A stretch of 64,000 nt of DNA from an uncultured Collinsella sp. (GTDB lineage Bacteria; Actinomycetota; Coriobacteriia; Coriobacteriales; Coriobacteriaceae), in the NCBI GenBank assembly GCA_900544065.1, contig UQTR01000001.1, forward strand, positions 1 to 64,000, read 5' to 3'. The position numbers were made by a program, and so were the translations under genes. Below the pieces are notes generated by a model. It worked only from the letters and a program-made list of their open reading frames with translations. It was not told the DNA's origin and ran no database searches. Of this stretch, positions 49,299 through 57,742 are shown one piece after another (within the stretch, counting starts at the first letter, position 1; every line of letters starts with the position of its first letter).

Positions 49299-49332
49299 CG
49301 GGTGAGCGGTCGATATTGTCCGGTAAACGGTT
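49299..49332. promoter_or_regulatory. Paired CGGTRAACGGT-type motifs
   Basis: GGGTGAGCGGTC (49300-49311) and TCCGGTAAACGGTT (49319-49332), members of the motif family seen at 30.1-30.3, 54.27 and 55.46 kb. They lie just upstream of the lacI copy 1 promoter region. Confidence 0.5.
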
Positions 49333-49404
49333 GATTTGAAAATTGAGCAGGTAGTGTATGCTAGAACGCAGAAAACATGCGACATGAAGCCGATGGGAGA
49401 AATA

Positions 49405-50415
49405 GTGGCAACGTTGGACAAGAAAAACGTCTCGATGAATGATGTGGCGGTTGCCGCAGGTGTCTCCCTTAAGACGGTGTCTCGTGTGATCAACGAACCC
49501 GATAGCGTACGCGAGTCGACGCGCGAGAAGGTCCATGCGGCCATGGAGGCGCTCGGATTTCGAACTAACTTTGCCGCGCGTTCGCTCAAGTTGGGCCGTT
49601 ACGGATGCATCGGCGTTGTGCTGTTTCACTTGTCAGGCGGTGCCGTGGACATGATTGACGGTATTGCCGATGCCGCTGAAGAACGCGGCTTCGCGCTCAC
49701 GATGATCAAAAAGCGGGCAGGGGAGAAGATGACCCTTGCCGATGCGGCGCGCAGGATGTCGCAGCTGCCCGTCGATGGCATGATCTTCAACTTGCGCCAG
49801 ATGGTCGACGACTTCGATACGTTCGAGGCGCCAAAGGACCTCAAGACCGTAATCATCACACCGATGGAGCATCCTACCTGCTCTACCGTCAGTGACGATC
49901 AAGAGGGTGGTGCGCGCATGGCGTGCGAGTACTTCTTGGATCATTGTCACAAGAACGTGTACTTCGTTTCGGGTAAGAAAGAGTCGCTGTCGAGCCAGTG
50001 CCGTATGAAAGGTTGGCGTGCGGCACTCGAGGCACGTGGCATTGAGCCGCCCGCGCCTCTGCAAGGCGATTGGAATGCGGATAGTGGTTATGCCGCGGGC
50101 CTTGTGCTTGCCGATAAACCCGATTGCACGGCGGTCCTCGCTGCTAACGACTGCATGGCAAACGGCGTGATGATGGCTCTACGTGACAAAGGGCTCAGCG
50201 TGCCCGACGACGTGTCCGTGATCGGCTTCGACGATGAGCTCTACAAGACGATTCCCAACTCGATTCTGACGTCAGTGAAGTTTCGCCACCGCGAGCTGGG
50301 CATCCGTGCACTTAACGAGGTCGTCGCAGGTCTGGAAGCCCCGAGCTCCAGAAGTCGTACGCTTGTCTCGGGTGTGCTGGTCGAGCGCGCGAGCGTGAAA
50401 GACCTACGGGCGTAG
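49405..50415 (+). CDS. LacI-family repressor, module 1
   Basis: 336 residues from a GTG at 49405 with GGGAG at 5 bases. Helix-turn-helix MNDVAVAAGVSLKTVSRVIN, hinge region AARSLKLG, then a periplasmic-binding-like sensor (VSVIGFDDELYKTI). Divergent from lacE/lacG copy 1, whose gap holds a perfect LacI operator, so it most likely represses that operon. In-frame ATG codons at 49384 and 49336 are alternatives without clear ribosome sites. Confidence 0.88.
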   Translation: MATLDKKNVSMNDVAVAAGVSLKTVSRVINEPDSVRESTREKVHAAMEALGFRTNFAARSLKLGRYGCIGVVLFHLSGGAVDMIDGIADAAEERGFALTMIKKRAGEKMTLADAARRMSQLPVDGMIFNLRQMVDDFDTFEAPKDLKTVIITPMEHPTCSTVSDDQEGGARMACEYFLDHCHKNVYFVSGKKESLSSQCRMKGWRAALEARGIEPPAPLQGDWNADSGYAAGLVLADKPDCTAVLAANDCMANGVMMALRDKGLSVPDDVSVIGFDDELYKTIPNSILTSVKFRHRELGIRALNEVVAGLEAPSSRSRTLVSGVLVERASVKDLRA

Positions 50416-50436
50416 CGTCGTCTGCTCATGGTTTCA

Positions 50437-50571
50437 TCTCGATCTGTAACAGGTAGAGGTGAAAATCTCGGCTAGATGTTACAGATTGAGATTGAGGGGA
50501 TTGGCCTGTGCGTTCGTCTCGGTCTGTAACATCTAGGACCGAAAACCCATGCTAGATGTTACAGATCGAGA
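50437..50571. repeat. Array of two ~80-bp hairpin repeats
   Basis: Units start at 50437 and 50517. Arms TCTCGATCTGTAACA (50437-50451) with TGTTACAGATTGAGA (50477-50491), and TCTCGGTCTGTAACA (50517-50531) with TGTTACAGATCGAGA (50557-50571). Same loop core GAAAA and CTAGA as the 45.5-kb array; both arrays end in GATCGAGACAAACG just before the terminator of a lacG gene. Confidence 0.9.
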
Positions 50572-50602
50572 CAAACGAACACAGCCCGGTCCGCTCAAAA
50601 AC

Positions 50603-50660
50603 AAAAGAGGCGGATACGACCAAGGATGCCGAAGCATCCACCGGGAAGGTCGTATCCGCC
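50603..50660 (-). terminator. Terminator of the second lacG
   Basis: 13-bp perfect outer arms GGCGGATACGACC (50609-50621, 50648-50660) with a small inner GGATG...CATCC stem; T-rich on the leftward strand (CTCTTTTGTTTTTG). Confidence 0.85.
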
Positions 50661-50752
50661 ACACGGAAAGAGGTGCATGGACGCAGTGTCCATGCAATCG
50701 GGAATGGTAAGGTGCGCGGCTGCGTGATGGTCATGGCAGCCGATGGCGTTAA

Positions 50753-52192
50753 CTAGTCCAGACGACGGGTCTCGGCCACGTGCTTGTACCAGTAGGCGCT
50801 TGCCTTGGGCGTGCGCTTCTGGGTCTCAAAGTCAACGTAGAAGAAGCCATAGCGCTTGTTGTAGCCGTTGGTCCAGGAGAACTGGTCCTGCAGGCTCCAC
50901 AGGAAGTAGCCGCCCACGTTGACGCCGACCTCCATGGCCTTGAGCAGCCAACGCAGGTGCTGCTCGATGTAGTCGATGCGCGGCTGGTCGTCCACAAAAC
51001 CGTCCTTGTAGGGGTCCTTGTAGCCCATGCCGTTTTCGGTGATGAAGATCTGCTTGTAGTTGGGGTAGCGCTGCTTAATGTAGACGAGCAGATCGAACAG
51101 ACCCTCGGGATAGATGATCCAGTCCCAGTCGGTGGTGGGGATGCCGGGCTTGTTCACATGCTCGCCAATGCCCTTGACGCGCCAGCGACCGGTGCCCTTC
51201 TCGCCCGTACCGTTGTGGTGCAGGTCGTTCTCACCGTCATATGCCTTGAGGAAGCGGCACTGGTAGTTGTTAACGCCCAGGTAGTCGTTGTAGAGCGCAG
51301 CCTCGCGCATGATCTCGAGGTCCTCGTCCAGGATCTCGATGGTGCCGCCCGAAACGGCGGCCAAGCGGTTGGCGCACTCGAGCGTGTCGGGCGCGTAGTC
51401 GCCGCGGAAGGTGGCGTCGAGCAGGAACTGATTCTGCAGCACATGCTCGTTGTTGGCAGCCTTGATGTCGGCGGGGTCGTTCTCGTTGAGCGGGTACTTA
51501 AACTCCAGCGACTGGATAACGCCGATCTTGCCCTTAAAGCCGCCGTTGTGGAAGGCCAGCACCGCCTTGGCGTGGGCGAGCATCATGTTGTGCTCGCACT
51601 GGAAGGCCTCGGCCAGATGTGCCTTAACACCGCCGGGGAAGGTGCCCTCGATGTAGGTGTTGGAGGCGTCGGCCCAGATCTCGTTAAAGGTGAACCAGTA
51701 GGTCACCTGGTCGGCATACTCCTTAAAGCAGAAGGTGGCAAAGTCCACAAAGGCGTCGATGGTCTCGCGGTTGAGGAAGTCGCCCTTCTCAAAGAGGGGA
51801 AGCGGCGTGTCAAAGTGATGCAGCGTGACGAACGGCTCAACATGGTGCTTATGGCACTCGGCGAAGAGATCGTGGTAGAACTGGACGCCCTCGGGGTTGA
51901 TTTCGCCGGTGCCGTTGGGGAAGATGCGGCTCCAGGCAATGGAGAGGCGAATGCCGTTGATACCGAACTCCTCGCACAGCTCCAAGTCGACGGGGTACTG
52001 GTTGTAGAAGTCCGAAGCGGGATCGGGGGAAAAGCGCCCCTGGGCTTCCAGGAAGTCGTCCCAGGCAACCTTGCCCTTACCGTGAGTGCGGGTCTCGCCC
52101 TCTACCTGGTAGGCAGCGGTGGCGCCGCCAAAGACAAAGTCCTCGGGAAACTGCGCAGGCGGGTTGGTGACGCTAGCAGGATTAACGGACAT
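50753..52192 (-). CDS. lacG: 6-phospho-beta-galactosidase (GH1), copy 2
   Basis: 479 residues, paralog of the 45854 gene. Same GH1 landmarks (FVFGGATAAYQVEG, FTFNEIWAD, FITENGMGYKD) and the same FSWTNGYNKRYG phosphate/galactose-recognition segment. The region CHKHHVEPFVTLHHFDTPLP is closer to lactococcal/staphylococcal LacG than in copy 1. Downstream of lacE copy 2 in the same orientation. Its ribosome site is weak. Confidence 0.88.
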   Translation of the reverse strand: MSVNPASVTNPPAQFPEDFVFGGATAAYQVEGETRTHGKGKVAWDDFLEAQGRFSPDPASDFYNQYPVDLELCEEFGINGIRLSIAWSRIFPNGTGEINPEGVQFYHDLFAECHKHHVEPFVTLHHFDTPLPLFEKGDFLNRETIDAFVDFATFCFKEYADQVTYWFTFNEIWADASNTYIEGTFPGGVKAHLAEAFQCEHNMMLAHAKAVLAFHNGGFKGKIGVIQSLEFKYPLNENDPADIKAANNEHVLQNQFLLDATFRGDYAPDTLECANRLAAVSGGTIEILDEDLEIMREAALYNDYLGVNNYQCRFLKAYDGENDLHHNGTGEKGTGRWRVKGIGEHVNKPGIPTTDWDWIIYPEGLFDLLVYIKQRYPNYKQIFITENGMGYKDPYKDGFVDDQPRIDYIEQHLRWLLKAMEVGVNVGGYFLWSLQDQFSWTNGYNKRYGFFYVDFETQKRTPKASAYWYKHVAETRRLD

Positions 52193-52262
52193 GATGAAAT
52201 ATCCAATCGTCTAAATCGAAGTGCCAGCCGGCTGTTGATGGTCGACTGGCCCTGGGTGTTAC

Positions 52263-54038
52263 TTACTTCGAGAGTTGCTCGCTTACGAAGGCGAGAGACT
52301 TGTCGCCGTTCTGGGAGAGCTCGATGTACTGCTTACCGCGGCAGGCGACGCACTTGTTGCCTACGCGCTCGCAGTCTTTCTGCAGGTCGGCCAGGTAGCT
52401 GGCGGCCTGCGGGGCCAGGACGACCAGATCGAAGTCGGGGAGCATGCCCACGTGGTTGCCATAGGCCTCGGCAGCGGTCTCGAGGTTAATGCCGCGCTCC
52501 TTGGCAGCCTTGGCCAGCGCGTTGGCGAGCAGGCCCGAGGTGCCGCCACCCTGGCAGAGCACGAGCACGCGCTTGCCGTTGAGGTCGCTAGTGGCCGTAG
52601 CCTCGGTGGCGGGTGCTGCGGAAGCGGCGGGGGCGTCGGCCTTCACGGCCTCGGCAGCAGCGCCGGCGGCAACGCTCTTGGCGTCGGCCTTGCCCTGGAA
52701 GGCATCGTTGAGCTTGGCGGCCTTCTCGGCGTTCTTGGCGGCGAGCTCCTCCTGGGAGATCTCGGCCTCCTCGGCGCACTTCTGGGCGTCGTAGGCACGG
52801 AAGAACGGATAGTACAGAACAAAGTCGACGACCAGGATAAGGGCGAGCATCACAAAGGCGAGCGGCTGGAAGCCCAGGCCCATGATGGTGCCGATGGGGC
52901 CGGGGACGGTCCAAGGCAGGGTGTACATAAAGCCGTTCATGCCCAAGAAGTCGATAAAGATCTTGAGGATCCAGATGTTGGCGATCGGGGCAAAGACAAA
53001 CGGGACAAAGAAGACGGGGTTGAGCACGATGGGCGCGGCGAACAGCAGCGGCTCGTTGACGGCAAAGCAGACGGGGACGATGGCGGCCTTACCGACGGCG
53101 CGCATCTCCTGGGATTTGGCCAGGAAGCAGAACATAAAGACCAAGACGAGCGTGGCGCCGGTGCCGCCCATGCAGACGACGAAGTACTGGGCGCCCTGCG
53201 TCAGAACGGCGGAGGCGTGCTCGCCGGCCTGGAATGCAGCCAGGTTGTCGGTCATGTTGGCAACGAGGGCGGCGGCGATGGCGGGCTCGACGATCGAGGG
53301 GCCGTGGACGCCGACGAACCAGAACAGGCTCATGGCGCCGTAGATCACAGCGAGACCGATATAGCCGTCGGCAGCGGTGAACAGGGGCTGGAACACCTGG
53401 ATGACGCCCTGGGCAAAGCAGAAGCCAAAGGCAGCGCGGAAGACGATGTCAAAGACCCAAAAGACGGTGATGCAGACGGAGAAGGGGATGATGTCCTTAA
53501 AGGTCTGCGAGATGTTGGGCGGAACCTGCTCGGGCATCTTGACGGTGATGTTGCGCTTGATAAAGAACTTGTAGATGATGCCGGTCACAAACGCAGCGAT
53601 GAAGGCAGTCAGCAGGCCCTTGGAACCAAGGTAGGTGGTGTTGAAGCCGCTGGCGGCGTCCGTGGCGATGGTGTCGCTCGAAAGGAGCAAGAAGCCGATG
53701 ATGGCCGCGCACATGCATGAGATAAAGTTGATCTGGTTGTTCTTGGGCAGGTCGCGGTTCTGAGCGTCGGCGAAGTGCTTGGCGGTGGTGGCGGCACAGG
53801 CGATTGCTAGGATGCCCATGGAGTAGTTGTAGCACTTCCACAGGGCGTTGTTGATGTCATCGGGCCAGTAGAAACCCCAGATGTTGGGGACCGAGGCTAC
53901 GAGGCAGAAGATGGACGAGAAGATGATGATGGGGATGACGGAGATAAAACCGTCGCGGATCGCCTTGAGGTACTTGTTGCGGGCGATCGCGTTGAAAAAG
54001 GGCTGGCCCTTTTCGATAGTGGCGATGAGTTGCTCCAT
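52263..54038 (-). CDS. lacE: PTS lactose-family EIICB, copy 2
   Basis: 591 residues. MEQLIATIEKGQPFFNAIAR, WFVGVHGPSIVEPAIAA and the KRNITVKMPEQVPPNISQTF segment match LacE well. An Ala-rich linker (~435-485) leads to EIIB with the phospho-cysteine in VLVLCQGGGTSGLLANAL (about residue 493) and LVVLAPQAASYLADL. Closer to classical LacE than copy 1. AGGAG precedes the start. Confidence 0.92.
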   Translation of the reverse strand: MEQLIATIEKGQPFFNAIARNKYLKAIRDGFISVIPIIIFSSIFCLVASVPNIWGFYWPDDINNALWKCYNYSMGILAIACAATTAKHFADAQNRDLPKNNQINFISCMCAAIIGFLLLSSDTIATDAASGFNTTYLGSKGLLTAFIAAFVTGIIYKFFIKRNITVKMPEQVPPNISQTFKDIIPFSVCITVFWVFDIVFRAAFGFCFAQGVIQVFQPLFTAADGYIGLAVIYGAMSLFWFVGVHGPSIVEPAIAAALVANMTDNLAAFQAGEHASAVLTQGAQYFVVCMGGTGATLVLVFMFCFLAKSQEMRAVGKAAIVPVCFAVNEPLLFAAPIVLNPVFFVPFVFAPIANIWILKIFIDFLGMNGFMYTLPWTVPGPIGTIMGLGFQPLAFVMLALILVVDFVLYYPFFRAYDAQKCAEEAEISQEELAAKNAEKAAKLNDAFQGKADAKSVAAGAAAEAVKADAPAASAAPATEATATSDLNGKRVLVLCQGGGTSGLLANALAKAAKERGINLETAAEAYGNHVGMLPDFDLVVLAPQAASYLADLQKDCERVGNKCVACRGKQYIELSQNGDKSLAFVSEQLSK

Positions 54039-54395
54039 GCAAAGCTCCTAAGAGTCGGTGGGTTAGCAACGATGGTAGCTTTTGACGTTCGGTTGCCAAA
54101 ATGTTGACGTTGCCATTTTGCGACACAAAAAAAGACGCGAACCGGTGGTTCCTGTGCCTGCGAACCGTCGATTCTTTGTGCGTAAACGTTTGAGCCGCCC
54201 GGTGGCTCTGTGTTTGCACAATGGCAACGTTAACATTTGGGCGACAAAAGCCGTTCGGGGAAGCAGAAATGTCGGTGAACGGTAGGTTTTGGGTGGTAAG
54301 CGTATTGCAGAGGCGGCGTTAGATATACTTGAAGGCGTTTAATATGACTGCGCAGGATGCCGTCAATGGCATCGTTGACACGGAAAGATCGACCA
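54039..54395. promoter_or_regulatory. Divergent lacE2-lacI2 control region with two LacI-type operators
   Basis: Two operator-like dyads: 54097-54120 (CAAAATGTTGAC facing GTTGCCATTTTG) and 54220-54237 (AATGGCAACGTTAACATT), both with a central ACGT and AATG/CATT outer halves, about 120 bp apart, compatible with DNA looping. A CGGTGAACGGT motif follows at 54272-54282 and a TATACT at 54324-54329. Confidence 0.75.
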
Positions 54396-55400
54396 ATGGC
54401 CGCTGTTAAAAAATCGGTTTCCGTTAAGGACGTGGCGCGTCTCGCGGGCGTCTCGGAGCAGACAGTCTCGCGTACGGTGCACGATTCACCCAGCGTGCGC
54501 CCCGAGACCAAGGAGCGCGTGCGTGCCGCCATGCGCGAGCTGGGGTATCGCCCCAATTTTGCCGGTCGATCGCTGCGCCGTGGCAAGTTTAAGACCGTCG
54601 GCGTCGCCATGTTCAACATTACCGGTACAGGCAACCTCGACCGTATGGAGGGCTTTGCTGCCGCCGCCGATAAGCACGGATACGCCATTACCCTCACGAA
54701 AGTAGATGGGCATCCGTATACCCTCGAGAGCGCATCGTCGCGCATGAGCGCACTGCCGGTGGATGGCATGGTCGTGATCATGAATCGCATGCCGGCGGAC
54801 TTTGGAACCTTCGAGCCACTGCCCGGCATGCAGACAGTGCTCGTTACGATGTTGGAGCACCCGCTCTGTTCAACGGTCGATAACGACCAGTTCGATTGCT
54901 CGCGCCAGGTTGTCGAGTACTTGCTGAGGCAGGGGCACAAGACCGTGCATTTCATCTCGTGTCCCGAGCGCTCGCTTTCGGGCATGCAGCGCGAGGAAGG
55001 CTGGCGCGAGACATTGCACGCACATGGTATTGAGCCGCCGCGACTCGTTCGTGGCGATTGGACGGCACAGAGCGGGTATGCTGCCGGTCAGGCTCTGGCG
55101 GACGATCCGACCTGTACGGCCATTTATGCTTCTAACGACGCCATGGCCTACGGCTGCATTCGCGGACTCGAGTCGCGCGGAAAGCACGTGCCCGAGGACG
55201 TGAGTGTGGTGGGTGTTGATGACAGTCTGGGCGACATCGTGCCCGATCGTCGCCTGGCCACCGTGCGCTTTGACAACAGGCGCGTCGGCATGTGGGCGGT
55301 CGACAAGATCGCCGGCGCCGAGGGCGTTGTGTCTGGCGTGGAGCACATGCTGATCCCCGGCGTGCTCGTGGAGGGCGATACGGTACGCGATTTGCGTTAG
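54396..55400 (+). CDS. LacI-family repressor, module 2
   Basis: 334 residues from the ATG at 54396 (GGAAAG upstream). Helix-turn-helix VKDVARLAGVSEQTVSRTVH, hinge AGRSLRRGK, sensor domain with VSVVGVDDSLGDI. Divergent from lacE/lacG copy 2, with two LacI-type dyads between, so it likely controls that operon. A paralog of the module 1 regulator, with a related operator sequence. Confidence 0.9.
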   Translation: MAAVKKSVSVKDVARLAGVSEQTVSRTVHDSPSVRPETKERVRAAMRELGYRPNFAGRSLRRGKFKTVGVAMFNITGTGNLDRMEGFAAAADKHGYAITLTKVDGHPYTLESASSRMSALPVDGMVVIMNRMPADFGTFEPLPGMQTVLVTMLEHPLCSTVDNDQFDCSRQVVEYLLRQGHKTVHFISCPERSLSGMQREEGWRETLHAHGIEPPRLVRGDWTAQSGYAAGQALADDPTCTAIYASNDAMAYGCIRGLESRGKHVPEDVSVVGVDDSLGDIVPDRRLATVRFDNRRVGMWAVDKIAGAEGVVSGVEHMLIPGVLVEGDTVRDLR

Positions 55401-55460
55401 GGTGCGGTCCTGTTTGGGTTTCCGCTAATCATGTTTGATATTGTTCGAAATGGTTTGGAA

Positions 55461-55493
55461 ACCGTTCACGGGCGAAAAAAGACCGTTCACGGC
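55461..55493. promoter_or_regulatory. Two CCGTTCACGG motifs before lacF
   Basis: ACCGTTCACGGGC (55461-55473) and ACCGTTCACGGC (55482-55493), direct copies 21 bp apart (two helical turns), just upstream of the lacF promoter candidate. Confidence 0.55.
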
Positions 55494-55506
55494 TCGAAAT
55501 AACGGT

Positions 55507-55536
55507 TTGCATTGTTCCTTTTTGTTTGAATGTTAT
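55507..55536 (+). promoter_or_regulatory. Candidate lacF promoter
   Basis: TTGCAT (55507-55512), 18-bp spacer, TGTTAT (55531-55536), 79 bp before the lacF start. Confidence 0.45.
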
Positions 55537-55614
55537 TGTTTCTGTCATACACAGCGCAGCGCGTATGCCCGGACGCGATGCTCTCCGTTGGTTCATATGT
55601 GAAAGGAACGCAAT

Positions 55615-55953
55615 ATGGCAACCAAAGAAGAAATCTCGATGGTTGGATTCGAGATTGTCGCATACGCAGGTGACGCCCAGACCGATCTGCTTGCAGCGCT
55701 CGATGCTGCTCGCGAGGGTGATTTTGAGAAGGCCGAGCAACTGCACAAGGATGCCAGCGATGCACTTATCGGCGCTCACGACACGCAGACCAAGCTGCTT
55801 TCGCAGGAGGCCGGCGGTGGCGAGATGGAGATGACCTTCATCATGGCTCACGCTCAGGATACCCTCATGACCACTATGATCCTGGAGAAGCAGACCCGCT
55901 TTACCATCGATGCCTATAAGCGCATCGCCCAGCTCGAGGCCAAGCTCGCCTAA
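55615..55953 (+). CDS. lacF: PTS lactose-specific EIIA
   Basis: 112 residues, all-helical EIIA of the lactose/cellobiose family. Phospho-histidine H79 in MAHAQDTLMT. The start matches homologs (GFEIVAYAGDAQ). It is the only lactose-family EIIA in the window and must serve both EIICB proteins unless others exist elsewhere. AAAGGAA-type ribosome site before the ATG. Confidence 0.94.
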   Translation: MATKEEISMVGFEIVAYAGDAQTDLLAALDAAREGDFEKAEQLHKDASDALIGAHDTQTKLLSQEAGGGEMEMTFIMAHAQDTLMTTMILEKQTRFTIDAYKRIAQLEAKLA

Positions 55954-55983
55954 CGAGCCCGCACAACCTCGTCCCCTTCCAAA

Positions 55984-56015
55984 AGCTCTGCCGCAAACCC
56001 GCGACAGGGCTTTTT
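55984..56015 (+). terminator. Terminator after lacF
   Basis: AGCTCTGCCGC pairs with GCGACAGGGCT (two weak pairs), followed by TTTTT. Confidence 0.75.
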
Positions 56016-56090
56016 CTGTTTACCCGGCACTTGGGGACGTTCCTTATCTGCCGGCAGTTTGGGACACTCCTGCCATGCATTTGATCCTTT

Positions 56091-56118
56091 GAGGACGGAA
56101 GAAAACGAGTAATTGGGT
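56091..56118 (+). repeat. GGACGGAAGAAAACG repeat before element C
   Basis: TGATCCTTTGAGGACGGAAG then AAAACGAGTAATT, a divergent copy of the 41.5-kb repeat, again about 35-40 bp before an inverted-repeat element. Confidence 0.6.
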
Positions 56119-56149
56119 TTGCTGCGGTGCCGAATCGGCCTGTCGGTTA

Positions 56150-56303
56150 CAAAACTATGCCGGTTTACTACGATGAATCGCATTCTTTCAACTATGGAAA
56201 GAACAGCGTTATCAAAGCCGCAGGTAGAACGCTTGTCATTTTCTACTAATAGCAAATGTGGTCGGTCCTATCGGTTTTATCGTAGTAAACCGGCATAGTT
56301 TTG
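56150..56303. repeat. Inverted-repeat element C (perfect 25-bp arms)
   Basis: Arms 56150-56174 and 56279-56303 are exact inverted copies (core CTATGCCGGTTTACTACG). The 104-nt centre carries CCGCAGGTAGA at 56218, 68 nt from the left end, versus 69 nt in the 41.6-kb element. The outer right flank TTTTGAAATGGCACT also resembles TTTTGATATGTCACT there. Confidence 0.9.
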
Positions 56304-56419
56304 AAATGGCACTATTCGACTAGCAGCGTTATGGAGCTTCTGCACGCCCTCCCGTTCGGTTTTTCGCTGGGTGGGTATACTTCCATCCGCAATACAGGCC
56401 GGAATGAGGAGGTATCCAA

Positions 56420-57433
56420 ATGCCGGACAACGGATCGATTCAAAAGAGAGACGCGAACGAGATGGCTCATGGGCGTCCTGTCCAGATAACCGAGCATACG
56501 ACGGTAACCGAGCTGCAGCCCAGCCTGTCCGATGTCGTGTGCGCAAACAAAAAACTGCAGATTGGCTTTATCGTTGCGCTTTTGGTACTGGCGCTGCTGT
56601 CGGGCTTTGTAGCTCGTCCGCATTTTGCCGATACCAAGACCTGGGACTCCACCATCGAGGTCATCGATCAAAAGAAGGGCAATGTTTTGGCGCTCACGAC
56701 CTCGTGCGTCGCCCTATCTGCGGGTATCACCGCGCTGCCGGGCGATACGGGAACGCCGGTTGCCGAGCAGCTCGCACAGCTTTCGGGAAACTTGGGCATC
56801 GTACTTGCCGTGCTCTACCTCGAGAAATACCTGCTGACCATTTTGTGGTCGGTTGGTCTGGGTATCCTGATTCCGTTTGCGCTGGTGCTCTTTGCGGTGT
56901 CGCTTGGTATTCACGGACGCTGGAGCACCAGCGCCGTCTTGCGCCGCGTGGCAACGCGTGTGCTGGTGGTCGCCATAATTGGCATGGCGTTGGTGCCTGC
57001 AAGCGTATGGGTGTCGCAGAAGGTCGACGAAACGTATCGCGTTAGCATCGAGGCGGCCGAGCAAAAGGCGGCCGACGCTGCGGGTGCGGCAGATAGCGAC
57101 AGCTCCAAAGCAGGCAAGAAAAAGACCGAGTCCACAGAGTCCAAGAGCGTGCTTGAGCAGCTTGCCGACGGTGCCTCGGGTCTCGTCACGTCGGTGACCA
57201 GCGGGGCCAAGCAGATGACCGACGAGATCGTGCAACAGGTGACCGACCTCATCGAAGGCGTCATTGTGATGATCGTGACTTCGTGCGTTATCCCCTTGCT
57301 GGTGCTCGCGGCGTTTTTGTGGCTGGGGCACACACTGCTGGGGATCGATATTTCGGGCCCGGCGAACTATTTGTCCGGCCGCTTTCTGAGCGCTCCGTCC
57401 AAGCACGCCAAAAAGGGCAGGCAGTCCGAGTAG
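56420..57433 (+). CDS. Membrane protein of unknown function
   Basis: 337 residues. A cytoplasmic N-terminus (~45), then a hydrophobic helix (LQIGFIVALLVLALLSGFVA), an external part with DTKTWDSTIEVIDQKKGNVL, two further helices (about 150-170 and 185-200), a charged Ala/Lys/Ser region (~210-250), and a last hydrophobic pair near 275-305. No family recognised. A strong GAGGAGG precedes the ATG and a strong terminator follows. Confidence 0.75.
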   Translation: MPDNGSIQKRDANEMAHGRPVQITEHTTVTELQPSLSDVVCANKKLQIGFIVALLVLALLSGFVARPHFADTKTWDSTIEVIDQKKGNVLALTTSCVALSAGITALPGDTGTPVAEQLAQLSGNLGIVLAVLYLEKYLLTILWSVGLGILIPFALVLFAVSLGIHGRWSTSAVLRRVATRVLVVAIIGMALVPASVWVSQKVDETYRVSIEAAEQKAADAAGAADSDSSKAGKKKTESTESKSVLEQLADGASGLVTSVTSGAKQMTDEIVQQVTDLIEGVIVMIVTSCVIPLLVLAAFLWLGHTLLGIDISGPANYLSGRFLSAPSKHAKKGRQSE

Positions 57434-57742
57434 CTAAAGCAGCTGTATTTGCTAAGGCATACCGCCGACGGGCGGCCGAGATGCGTTCTCGGCCGCCCTT
57501 TTCGTTTGTTGAATACGTGGCAGGTCGAGCCTTCCTCGAACGCAAGCGGTCAAATATCATCCGCGAACGGTAGTTGCTCAAAAAAGAACAAAGATAAACA
57601 AGTAGTTGTTGCAGTCGCTGTTCGAATATGTTCAAATAAACATGAACAGTGAAGAACCGCGCATTCAGATGCCCGGACCTGAACGCGATTCAACACTTCC
57701 AAACAGAAACTACGCACCTGCGTATCTCTCAAGGAGGATGTC
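57434..57742 (+). promoter_or_regulatory. lacAB promoter region with DeoR/LacR-like dyad
   Basis: After the terminator there is GCGAACGGTAG (57562-57572), a possible promoter TTGCAG-N17-TCAAAT (57609-57637), and a dyad TGTTCA-N8-TGAACA (57629-57648) covering its -10, with an extra CTGTTCG just upstream. A repressor such as the LacR-like protein (43097) bound here would block lacA. Confidence 0.55.
57470..57502 (+). terminator. Terminator after the membrane protein gene
   Basis: Perfect 12-bp stem GGGCGGCCGAGA (57470-57481, 57487-57498), 5-nt loop, TTTT. Confidence 0.9.

Larger units (their letters stand above)
50416..50752. other. Gap with two hairpin-repeat units and lacG terminator
   Basis: It lies between the convergent lacI copy 1 and lacG copy 2: repeat units 50437-50571, the terminator 50603-50660, then ~90 bp with no recognised feature. 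Confidence 0.7.
55954..56419. other. 466-bp gap with terminator and repeat elements
   Basis: It holds the lacF terminator (55984-56015), a decayed GGGACGTTCC repeat (56024-56074), the GGACGGAAGAAAACG repeat (56086-56113), the inverted-repeat element C (56150-56303) and the ribosome site of the next gene. No coding sequence. Confidence 0.7.

Noticed and set aside
45854..52192. Calling the GH1 enzymes 6-phospho-beta-glucosidases
   Set aside because: Both have SWTNGYNKRYG with Trp at the galactose-discriminating position and overall LacG-like sequence; lacA, lacB, lacC, lacX and lacF are nearby.
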